DNA of 5,521 nt, taken from contig CANPZR010000186.1 in NCBI GenBank assembly GCA_947589175.1, forward strand, positions 1-5,521, given 5' to 3'. The notes below the pieces were generated by a model, which saw only the letters and a program-made list of their open reading frames with translations, ran no database searches and was not told the DNA's origin. Both the position numbers and the translations under genes were made by a program. The DNA comes from an uncultured Lachnospiraceae bacterium. GTDB taxonomy: Bacteria; Bacillota; Clostridia; Lachnospirales; Lachnospiraceae. How positions within the stretch are numbered: the first letter of the stretch is position 1; each line of letters starts with the position of its first letter. Below are positions 1 through 4,855 of the stretch, in pieces.

Positions 1-435
1 ATGTTAAACAGCGCGTTTGTTTTTTATTCGGTGGGGCGGTATGATGTAAAGGGAAAACAGCTATTAAAAACGCTGGGGAAAAATTATATTTCGGATTTGG
101 GATTTCGCAATATGCTGTTGGGCTATCGGGATGCAGACAGGGGACATATTCTCGAAAATATTGTCTATCTGGAATTGCTCCGCCGTGATTATCGCGTATA
201 TATCGGCAAGGTAGGGAAAACCGAAGTGGATTTTGTCGCCGAAAAGGCGAATGACAAGCTGTATATTCAGGTGACGGAAAGTATGCAGTCACCGGAAACC
301 CGTGAGAGGGAGCTTCGCCCGTTTTATATGATTGCGGATAATTATGAAAAAATAGTATTATCTATGGACAGAAATTACATCACTTCCTACGACGGCATCA
401 AGTCCCTGTACCTGATCGACTGGCTGTTGGGCTAA
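1..435 (+). CDS. DUF4143-type AAA family ATPase, C-terminal fragment (cut by left edge)
   Basis: This is the C-terminal part of a large family of bacterial and archaeal ATP-binding proteins with an N-terminal AAA domain and a C-terminal DUF4143 domain. The family is usually around 400 residues, so roughly the first two thirds, including Walker A and B, lie outside the window. The ATG at base 1 is probably an internal methionine: the text starts in mid-domain and no ribosome binding site can be seen. Recognisable pieces are RYDVKGKQLLKTLGKNYISD (about 13-32), the GHILENIVYLELLRR helix (48-62) and a restriction-endonuclease-like core, EVDFVAEK (75-82) followed by YIQVTES (88-94). In that core D77 and Q90 sit where PD-(D/E)XK nucleases carry acidic/polar residues, but the following lysine is missing, so nuclease activity is doubtful. 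Physiological role is unknown; many such genes are scattered, variable cargo. Its A+T content is higher than in the operon downstream, which is compatible with separate acquisition (inference). Confidence 0.85.
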   Translation: MLNSAFVFYSVGRYDVKGKQLLKTLGKNYISDLGFRNMLLGYRDADRGHILENIVYLELLRRDYRVYIGKVGKTEVDFVAEKANDKLYIQVTESMQSPETRERELRPFYMIADNYEKIVLSMDRNYITSYDGIKSLYLIDWLLG

Positions 436-452
436 GGGGACGGATTTTGAAC

Positions 453-497
453 AAGCGTTATGCATCAGATATAAAAATCAGATATTAAAAAACGCTT
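453..497 (+). repeat. Tandem 13/14-base repeat enclosed by a 7-base inverted repeat
   Basis: Two adjacent copies, ATCAGATATAAAA (464-476) and ATCAGATATTAAAA (477-490), differ by one inserted T. They are bracketed by AAGCGTT (453-459) and its exact complement AACGCTT (491-497), which runs on into TTTTC. The structure could be a weak, long-loop terminator for the ATPase gene. The 31-base loop makes that uncertain. The right arm overlaps the -35 region of the next promoter. Confidence 0.5.
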
Positions 498-525
498 TTC
501 ATGCCATATACTGCTATGCTATAAT
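496..525 (+). promoter_or_regulatory. Sigma-A type extended -10 promoter of the mrnC-rlmB-sigH operon
   Basis: A perfect TATAAT at 520-525 is preceded by TG at 517-518, giving an extended -10 (TGCTATAAT). The best -35 is TTTTCA at 496-501, four of six consensus bases, with an 18-base spacer. The extended -10 compensates for the weak -35. The start of transcription would be near 532, leaving a leader of about 30 bases before the mrnC start. It is the only good promoter in the gap between the ATPase fragment and mrnC, so the three-gene operon probably starts here. Confidence 0.7.
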
Positions 526-561
526 GAGGGTGCCCGAATTTGCGGCATGAAAGGAATAAAT

Positions 562-999
562 ATGGATGAAAGAAATTTAAGGGATGAGATACACGTGGAA
601 TTTCCCGCGGAGCCTGCGGACATACGCAGCTATGCGCCGCTCAAGCTGGCGTATCTGGGAGACGCCGTGTTTGAAATCATCATACGGACGCTGATTGTGG
701 AGCATGTGGGAGGGCCGGTGAAGAATTTGCACCGACGCTCCAGCGAGTTTGTAAATGCGGGGGCGCAGGCAAGGCTGGCGGCGGAGATGCTAGAGGAGCT
801 TTCCGAGGACGAGTTAGCGGTCTACCGCCACGGTCGCAACGCCAAGGCGTCGTCGGTGGCGAAAAACGCGGATATTCACGATTACCGGAACGCCACCGGG
901 CTGGAGGCGTTATTTGGCTATCTGTACCTGATGGGGCAGACGGGCCGGGCTGTGGAGCTGCTGAAACACGCTATGGACAAGCTGGGAATGGAGGTCTGA
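562..999 (+). CDS. mrnC: Mini-ribonuclease 3 (Mini-III), 23S rRNA maturation
   Basis: This encodes a compact RNase III family endonuclease of 145 residues with the catalytic fold but no double-stranded-RNA-binding domain, as is typical of Mini-III. In Bacillus subtilis the enzyme trims the 5' and 3' ends of 23S rRNA precursor in the assembling 50S subunit. Visible hallmarks are the APLKLAYLGDAVFE segment (25-38) with catalytic D34, and the ATGLEALFGYLYL segment (111-123) with catalytic E115. The NAKASSVAKNADIHDYRNAT stretch between them is also typical of Mini-III. I start at the ATG at 562, because AAAGGAA at 550-556 lies five bases before it; an in-frame ATG at 547 would add MKGIN but overlaps that ribosome binding site. 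The gene is first in an operon, with rlmB starting three bases after its stop. Both products act on 23S rRNA, which fits co-expression. Confidence 0.93.
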   Translation: MDERNLRDEIHVEFPAEPADIRSYAPLKLAYLGDAVFEIIIRTLIVEHVGGPVKNLHRRSSEFVNAGAQARLAAEMLEELSEDELAVYRHGRNAKASSVAKNADIHDYRNATGLEALFGYLYLMGQTGRAVELLKHAMDKLGMEV

Positions 1000-1002
1000 A
1001 TT

Positions 1003-1767
1003 ATGCAGAATACAGATAAGGAAGGACAGAGCGAGAGGCGCATAGAGGGAAGGCACAGCGTGCTGGAGGCGCTCCGGGCGGGGCAGCTTTTGGAGCGGCT
1101 ATTTGTGCAGAAGGGGTGCAAGGACGGACCGGTGCTCTCCATTCTCCGCGAGGCGAAAAAGAGCGGCGTCATGGTAGATTTTGTGCCGAGGGAGCGCCTG
1201 GACCACATGAGCGAAACGGGGAGCCACCAGGGCGTGATCGCGGTGCTGTCCGCGTTTTCCTACAGTGAAGTGGAGGACATGTTTGCGCTGGCGGAGAAAA
1301 GAGGAGAGGATCCGTTTATTTTCCTGCTGGACGGCATTGAGGATCCACACAATCTGGGCGCCATCATACGGACGGCAAACCTGGCGGGAGCCCACGGCGT
1401 CATTATTCCCAAGCGCCGGGCGGTGGGGCTGACGGCGACGGTGGTCAAGGCGTCGGCGGGGGCGATTCACTACACGCCCGTAGCCAAGGTGACCAATCTG
1501 GTGGCGGTGATGGAGCAGTTGAAGGAGCGGGGCCTGTGGTTCGCCTGCGCGGACATGGAGGGCGAAGTGATGTACCGCCACAATCTGACAGGGCCGATCG
1601 GCCTTGTAATCGGCAACGAGGGGAGCGGCGTCAGCCGTCTGGTAAAGGAGCACTGCGACTATATAACCTCAATTCCCATGAAGGGGGATATCGATTCGCT
1701 CAATGCCTCGGTGGCGGCGGGAGTCATGGCGTTTGAAATTGTCCGTCAGCGGGGGTATGTATCGTGA
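1003..1767 (+). CDS. rlmB: 23S rRNA (guanosine-2251-2'-O-)-methyltransferase RlmB (TrmH/SpoU family)
   Basis: This is an S-adenosylmethionine-dependent 2'-O-ribose methyltransferase of the SPOUT superfamily, 254 residues, the normal length. RlmB modifies G2251 (E. coli numbering) in the peptidyl-transferase P loop of 23S rRNA. The N-terminal L30e-like substrate-binding domain covers about 13-85 (it opens RIEGRHSVLEAL). The knotted catalytic domain follows with all three motifs: DPHNLGAIIRTA (114-125, with N117 and R123), VIGNEGSGVS (202-211, with E206) and IPMKGDIDSLNASVAAGV (224-241, with N234 and S236). The start is supported by GGAGG at 990-994, eight bases upstream, inside the end of mrnC. 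Its stop overlaps the sigH GTG start by four bases. Assignment to RlmB rather than to a related TrmH paralogue rests on motif quality plus the mrnC-sigH context. Confidence 0.92.
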   Translation: MQNTDKEGQSERRIEGRHSVLEALRAGQLLERLFVQKGCKDGPVLSILREAKKSGVMVDFVPRERLDHMSETGSHQGVIAVLSAFSYSEVEDMFALAEKRGEDPFIFLLDGIEDPHNLGAIIRTANLAGAHGVIIPKRRAVGLTATVVKASAGAIHYTPVAKVTNLVAVMEQLKERGLWFACADMEGEVMYRHNLTGPIGLVIGNEGSGVSRLVKEHCDYITSIPMKGDIDSLNASVAAGVMAFEIVRQRGYVS

Positions 1768-2390
1768 AGCAGGATTATAGCAAATACACCGACGAGGAGA
1801 TCATTGCGCGGTGCCATCGGGGAGAAGATCAGGCCGTCGATTATCTGCTGGAAAAATATAAGCCGCTGGTGCGTAAAAAGGCGAGGGCGCTGTACCTGAT
1901 TGGAGGCGATAACGACGATCTGATTCAGGAGGGGATGATCGCGCTCTATAAGGCCATCCGCGAATTTGACGCCGGACGCCAGGGGAGCTTTTCGGGGTTC
2001 GCCGGTCTCTGCATTGAACACCAGCTTTACAACGTCATTAAGGGGGCCAACCGCAAGAAAAATTCGCCTCTCAACAGCTATATTTCCCTGTATTCGCCTA
2101 CGGAGAATGTCGATGAGAACTCCTCCTTCCGGGCGACGCTGGCGGATACGCTGCAGGCCAGCGAGCTGATCAATCCGGAGGATATTTTGATTGACCAGGA
2201 AAATGTCATGGATCTGGAATATGCCATCGAGCATAACCTGAGCCCTTTTGAGCGGAATGTGGTAAAATTGTACATGGACGGGTACAATTATCAGCAGATT
2301 GCGGAAAAATTGCAGAAATCTCCCAAGTCCATCGACAACGCGCTCCAGAGAATTAAGAAAAAACTGAACAGCATACAGAGCGGGCGATGA
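1764..2390 (+). CDS. sigH: RNA polymerase sporulation sigma factor SigH
   Basis: This is a sigma-70 family factor of 208 residues. SigH (Spo0H) directs core RNA polymerase to transition-state and early sporulation promoters in endospore formers. Region 2 spans about 10-95 and contains DDLIQEGMIALYKAIREFD (51-69), the core-binding and -10 recognition block. Region 4 covers about 159-201, where GYNYQQIAEKLQKSPKSIDN (173-192) followed by ALQRIKKKL is the -35 recognition helix-turn-helix, in the wording characteristic of SigH. The start is GTG, sharing GTGA with the rlmB stop. Only a GGGGG run at 1751-1755 could serve as ribosome binding site, so translation probably depends on coupling to rlmB. 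In Bacillus, yacP (rae1) lies between rlmB and sigH; here it is absent. No pseudogene signs; the next feature downstream is a terminator. Confidence 0.93.
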   Translation: MKQDYSKYTDEEIIARCHRGEDQAVDYLLEKYKPLVRKKARALYLIGGDNDDLIQEGMIALYKAIREFDAGRQGSFSGFAGLCIEHQLYNVIKGANRKKNSPLNSYISLYSPTENVDENSSFRATLADTLQASELINPEDILIDQENVMDLEYAIEHNLSPFERNVVKLYMDGYNYQQIAEKLQKSPKSIDNALQRIKKKLNSIQSGR

Positions 2391-2473
2391 CGACGGCGAG
2401 GCCTTGAAAAGAAAAAAGACATCGTTATCGCCAGAGCGCCAGAGGCGGGGCTGAAAGCCGTGTCTAATGTCAC
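2391..2473. other. Short non-coding gap after sigH, no gene seen
   Basis: These bases between the sigH stop and the terminator hold no convincing reading frame with a ribosome binding site. They contain a direct repeat CGCCAGAG at 2429-2436 and 2437-2444, and a four-pair hairpin (CGCC 2437-2440 with GGCG 2444-2447) without a T-run. The ribosomal-protein and secretion genes (rpmG, secE, nusG) that follow sigH in Bacillus are not here. Confidence 0.5.
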
Positions 2474-2502
2474 AAAAAAGCAGGCATCAACGCCTGCTTT
2501 TT
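2474..2502. terminator. Bidirectional intrinsic terminator shared by sigH and tRNA-Thr
   Basis: A six-pair perfect stem, GCAGGC (2480-2485) with GCCTGC (2492-2497), closes a six-base loop. It is flanked by six A's (2474-2479) and five T's (2498-2502). Read on +, it is a stem followed by TTTTT and ends the sigH transcript about 110 bases after the gene. Read on -, it is the same stem followed by TTTTTT, ending the tRNA-Thr transcript about 30 bases after the mature 3' end. The A/T flanks also pair, lengthening the stem. Confidence 0.88.
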
Positions 2503-2529
2503 CATGTAAGATATCTACCTTATATTGTA

Positions 2530-2602
<73 letters not shown>

Positions 2603-2619
2603 AAACCTTACAAATCCGC

Positions 2620-2648
2620 ATTATATCAAAAGACAGGATGAATGTCAA
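2620..2648 (-). promoter_or_regulatory. Consensus sigma-A promoter for tRNA-Thr
   Basis: On the minus strand TTGACA (2648-2643) and TATAAT (2625-2620) both match consensus perfectly and are separated by exactly 17 bases. Transcription should start near 2612, about ten bases before the mature tRNA 5' end at 2602. Such a strong promoter suits a stable RNA gene. It lies about 90 bases beyond the blaR1-like stop codon. Confidence 0.88.
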
Positions 2649-2740
2649 GGGGACAAACATTTTTAAATCAAATTTTTCAGCGGGAAATCGAATTTGCTGT
2701 TTTGCTTGCCCCCATTTTCCATTAGCAATCGGATTTACAG
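2649..2740. other. Gap between tRNA promoter and M56 gene, no gene or good terminator
   Basis: This A+T-rich spacer has no reading frame with a ribosome binding site. It contains the near-identical 11-mers AAATCAAATTT (2665-2675) and AAATCGAATTT (2685-2695). A bulged hairpin (CAGC 2678-2681 with GCTG 2696-2699) is not followed by T's on the minus strand. Transcripts of the repressor/protease operon may therefore run on through tRNA-Thr to the terminator at 2474-2502. Confidence 0.45.
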
Positions 2741-4276
2741 TTATTCTGTTACGGCAAAGGTATCCGCGATTACGGAAAGCTCCGCCCCATAGCCCTCCTC
2801 CGCTTCACGGGGATAGCAGTAAAAGACGCCCCATGTATCGTTTCCGGATTTATACAGACAGGCTATTTTTGTCTGTTTTTTGGCGCAAGTTAATTTCTTG
2901 GCCGCTGTCTCGTATCCCTGCGCAGTCAGCTTTTTTTCCACCTTGTTCTTGCTCTCGCCCTTAAAGCATTTCGCCCACAGGCGTACCTTTTTGTTGGCGG
3001 TGGAAACCCACTGATCCGGCTTCGCCTGCTCCCATTCGCCCTCCGGCAGATAGAAGGAGAATCCGTCGCCCACGGACAGCACGGCCTTCTTCTGTTCTTC
3101 CTCGCCCTCCTTGCTAAAGGTGAGCATTTTGGTCGCCTCGGCCTCAGGAGCTTCGGTCGCCTCATTCTCCGGCGTATTTGTCGCCTCGTCGTCGGATGTC
3201 TCGGCATCCGACGTTTTCGCATCTCCGGTCTGGGACTGAGTTTGAGCCGGGTCCCCCGCGTTCGTGCCCGCCGATGTGGAGCACCCGACAAGCGCGCCCA
3301 GGCAGACGGCTGTGGCAGCAGTGAGAACAAAAATGGATACGCCGCTTTTCTTTTCCTTTTTCGATAAGATGTTTTTGAATCGTTTCTTCATAATTTCCTT
3401 CCCCCCATAAAATTGTGTGGACAGGACAGTGCTCTTTGCGCGCTGCCTGCGTATTGTGGTCAACAGTGTTTCCGAGTACGCTTTTTTCTCGGCAAAATCA
3501 AACTGCCGCGTAACCGTTTCGTCGCAGGCGATTTCCATGTCAATGGAAGCCTCCCTGTGCATGAGCCAGATCAGAGGATTGAACCAGTGGACGGCCCGGA
3601 CAACCGTAAACAGCAGCTTGAAGTATACATCCCCCCTTTTTACATGAATCAGCTCGTGCTTTATGATATAGAACAGCTCCTCCTCGCTGTACGCCGTATC
3701 CGGCAGAATCAGCACCGGCCGGAAAAAGCCGATAATCATGGGGCTGTCGGCTGCCGGATAGATCACGGCAGTCACAGCTCGCTTTATGTGAAACTCCCTG
3801 GCCTGCGCGGAAATCTGACGCCGGATCCATGCGTCATCCCGCAGAATGTTCCCCCGCTTGTATACGCTTATTACAAAACACAGGTAACTGATTAAGGTAA
3901 ACAGTATAATGGCAAGGCACGCGGCGGCCCACACAAAGGCGGCAATGTCGAGAGGAGCCAGATCGCGCGCGGGCGCCTCGCCTGCTTTTGCCGTCGCGGG
4001 CGTCCCTCTGGGAATCTCAATCGTAATTCTCCGGAGGGGAGCCACTGTCTCTGCCGCCTGGGACGCATCGGCGCCGGAGGGCAGCAGGCCGGCAATGGAC
4101 TGTCCGTCGAGGCCGGTGACAGGAATGAGAAGCCAGAGCGCGAGGAAAATCCAGGCGCCGTATCTCCATCTGGCGGCGTACCGCCTGTTCAAGAGCGGCG
4201 CGCACAAAACCAGGAGGGCGGCAAAGGCCCCGGCCGACAGGGATATTCCCAAAACAGAAAGAAAAATGTGCGTCAT
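2741..4276 (-). CDS. BlaR1/MecR1-like M56 membrane zinc metalloprotease with an unusual C-terminal sensor domain
   Basis: This is a 511-residue integral membrane signal transducer. In BlaR1/MecR1 an extracellular sensor activates a cytoplasmic zinc protease that leads to loss of the BlaI/MecI repressor. Membrane segments lie at about 4-27, 40-54, 110-138 and 313-331. The protease domain is between the third and fourth, with HELIH (207-211; ligands H207 and H211, catalytic E208) and EIACDE (248-253; E248 is the likely third zinc ligand). After the fourth segment come an acidic Thr/Glu/Ala/Pro-rich linker (about 341-383) and a domain of about 128 residues with cysteines at 437, 464, 473 and 487. 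That domain is too short for the class-D-beta-lactamase-like sensor of BlaR1, and its stray SxxK is not in the right setting, so the ligand is unknown. Its ATG overlaps the repressor stop (ATGA), with GGAGGAGG just upstream. Residues 296-332 also resemble a lipoprotein signal peptide. No clear terminator follows before the tRNA gene. Confidence 0.9.
   Translation of the reverse strand: MTHIFLSVLGISLSAGAFAALLVLCAPLLNRRYAARWRYGAWIFLALWLLIPVTGLDGQSIAGLLPSGADASQAAETVAPLRRITIEIPRGTPATAKAGEAPARDLAPLDIAAFVWAAACLAIILFTLISYLCFVISVYKRGNILRDDAWIRRQISAQAREFHIKRAVTAVIYPAADSPMIIGFFRPVLILPDTAYSEEELFYIIKHELIHVKRGDVYFKLLFTVVRAVHWFNPLIWLMHREASIDMEIACDETVTRQFDFAEKKAYSETLLTTIRRQRAKSTVLSTQFYGGKEIMKKRFKNILSKKEKKSGVSIFVLTAATAVCLGALVGCSTSAGTNAGDPAQTQSQTGDAKTSDAETSDDEATNTPENEATEAPEAEATKMLTFSKEGEEEQKKAVLSVGDGFSFYLPEGEWEQAKPDQWVSTANKKVRLWAKCFKGESKNKVEKKLTAQGYETAAKKLTCAKKQTKIACLYKSGNDTWGVFYCYPREAEEGYGAELSVIADTFAVTE
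3389..3406 (-). promoter_or_regulatory. Possible internal ribosome binding site and start for a separate lipoprotein
   Basis: Inside the M56 gene, minus-strand GGGGGGAAGGAA (3406-3395) is followed after three bases by an in-frame ATG (3391-3389, codon 296). From that ATG the text MKKRFKNILSKKEKK, a hydrophobic stretch and LVGC (residues 329-332) form a textbook lipoprotein signal peptide with lipobox cysteine C332. The product would be 216 residues, of which 180 remain after cleavage. The caveat is that GGKxxMKxRxxNI-like text is common at this point in M56 proteins, so the Shine-Dalgarno may simply reflect Gly-Gly-Lys-Glu codons. Confidence 0.35.
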
Positions 4277-4662
4277 GGCTGTCCCTCCTCCAGTTTTTCA
4301 AGAAAGGTTTTGAGCTCCTCAATTTCCGTGCTGCTGATTGCCTTGTTGCTGTACAGCGTCGCGATCATGCTCTGGATGGAATTGTCGTACAGCTTTTCCA
4401 GAAAGCGCCTGCTGGCGCCGGTCTTGTATTCGCTCTCCTGAATCCGCGGTGCGTACAGGTTGCTGCCGGTGGTGCGGTCGCAGCAGACAAATCCCTTGTC
4501 CGAGAGCCTGGACAGCGACGTCATCAGCGTGGAGAGCTGCCATTTCCTTCGTTCCTTTACCTCATTTAGAATGTGACTGGAGGTAACAGGACCCTCCGCG
4601 TCCCACAGAACCTGCATAATCTCCAGTTCAGCCTCCCCCAGCTTCTTTGGACGGATACTCAT
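4273..4662 (-). CDS. BlaI/MecI/CopY-family transcriptional repressor
   Basis: This encodes a 129-residue winged-helix repressor, the usual family length. The DNA-binding domain covers about 8-75, opening LGEAELEIMQVLW (8-20), with VTSSHILNEV as the second helix and WQLSTLMTSLSRLSDKGFVC (41-60) as recognition helix and start of the wing. Residues about 85-129 (RRFLEKLYDNSIQSMIATL, then EIEELKTFLEKLEE) form the helical dimerisation region, which in BlaI/MecI is inactivated by proteolysis after induction. Three in-frame ATGs lie close together (4671, 4668, 4662). I take the one at 4662 because AAGGAG (4677-4672) is nine bases from it, whereas it abuts the first. The gene is followed by the M56 protease through an ATGA overlap, the standard repressor/sensor-protease pairing. 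Two TACANNTGTA-like dyads over its own promoter indicate autorepression. Its target antibiotic, metal or other signal cannot be told from sequence. Confidence 0.92.
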   Translation of the reverse strand: MSIRPKKLGEAELEIMQVLWDAEGPVTSSHILNEVKERRKWQLSTLMTSLSRLSDKGFVCCDRTTGSNLYAPRIQESEYKTGASRRFLEKLYDNSIQSMIATLYSNKAISSTEIEELKTFLEKLEEGQP

Positions 4663-4718
4663 TGTCATCATCTCCTTGTCGTGTGGATGCGCCGCTAAAT
4701 GGGCGCGCCATAGGTGCT

Positions 4719-4750
4719 ATACGTTTGTATAATTGATTATACAACGGTAT
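4719..4750. promoter_or_regulatory. Tandem BlaI/CopY-type operator dyads
   Basis: Two copies of ATAC-N4-GTAT occur at 4719-4730 (ATACGTTTGTAT) and 4739-4750 (ATACAACGGTAT), 20 bases centre to centre, about two helical turns. Each core matches the family operator TACANNTGTA with one mismatch. The pair is itself a larger inverted repeat: TTGTATAA (4725-4732) and TTATACAA (4737-4744) are exact complements around TTGA, and the outer ATAC/GTAT also pair. The sites cover the -10 element and the probable start point of the repressor gene, so bound repressor would block RNA polymerase. Confidence 0.75.
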
Positions 4751-4764
4751 AAGAAAGCTGTCAA
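4736..4764 (-). promoter_or_regulatory. Sigma-A promoter of the repressor/M56-protease operon
   Basis: On the minus strand TTGACA (4764-4759) and TATAAT (4741-4736) are perfect and 17 bases apart. Transcription would begin near 4729, giving a leader of about 65 bases. That leader contains a small GC hairpin (GCGCC 4689-4693 with GGCGC 4702-4706) and then the AAGGAG ribosome binding site (4677-4672). A strong promoter under tight operator control fits a derepressible system. Confidence 0.85.
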
Positions 4765-4777
4765 GAGGAAAAATGTG

Positions 4778-4806
4778 TTGACAATGCTGAAAACCTGTTT
4801 TATCCT
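4778..4806 (+). promoter_or_regulatory. Divergent promoter of the sodium symporter gene
   Basis: A perfect TTGACA at 4778-4783 is followed after 17 bases by TATCCT (4801-4806), four of six -10 consensus bases. Its -35 lies only 13 bases from the -35 of the divergent repressor promoter. A start near 4813 would give a leader of about 43 bases. No copy of the operator dyad overlaps this promoter. Confidence 0.65.
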
Positions 4807-4855
4807 GCTATATATAAAAAAATTATAAACACAAAAGAAAGGAATGGAGGATTTT

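Noticed and set aside
1099..1653. Minus-strand reading frame of 184 codons inside rlmB
   Set aside because: It lies opposite all three conserved RlmB motifs and its His/Arg-rich text looks like an antisense shadow.
2665..2695. Two near-identical 11-mers AAATCAAATTT and AAATCGAATTT as an operator or repeat element
   Set aside because: Short A/T-rich words of this kind arise by chance, and they do not overlap the tRNA promoter or any start site.
2678..2703. Hairpin CAGC/GCTG with inner AAAT/ATTT, followed by TTTT on the plus strand
   Set aside because: Its stem is A+T-rich with a three-base bulge and only four T's, and no plus-strand gene ends nearby; on the minus strand, where a terminator is wanted, it is followed by A's.
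2825..2955. KSG and SxxK tripeptide-like matches in the M56 tail as penicillin-binding motifs
   Set aside because: The order, spacing and domain length do not fit a penicillin-binding or class D beta-lactamase fold; chance matches in a lysine-rich stretch.
3413..3895. Plus-strand reading frame of 160 codons opposite the M56 protease domain
   Set aside because: It is the antisense of the HELIH-containing coding region, has no recognisable family and no ribosome binding site; a shadow frame.
4702..4709. Eight-base palindrome GGCGCGCC in the leader of the repressor mRNA
   Set aside because: No known regulator site is implied; it is a simple GC palindrome that may contribute to a small hairpin.
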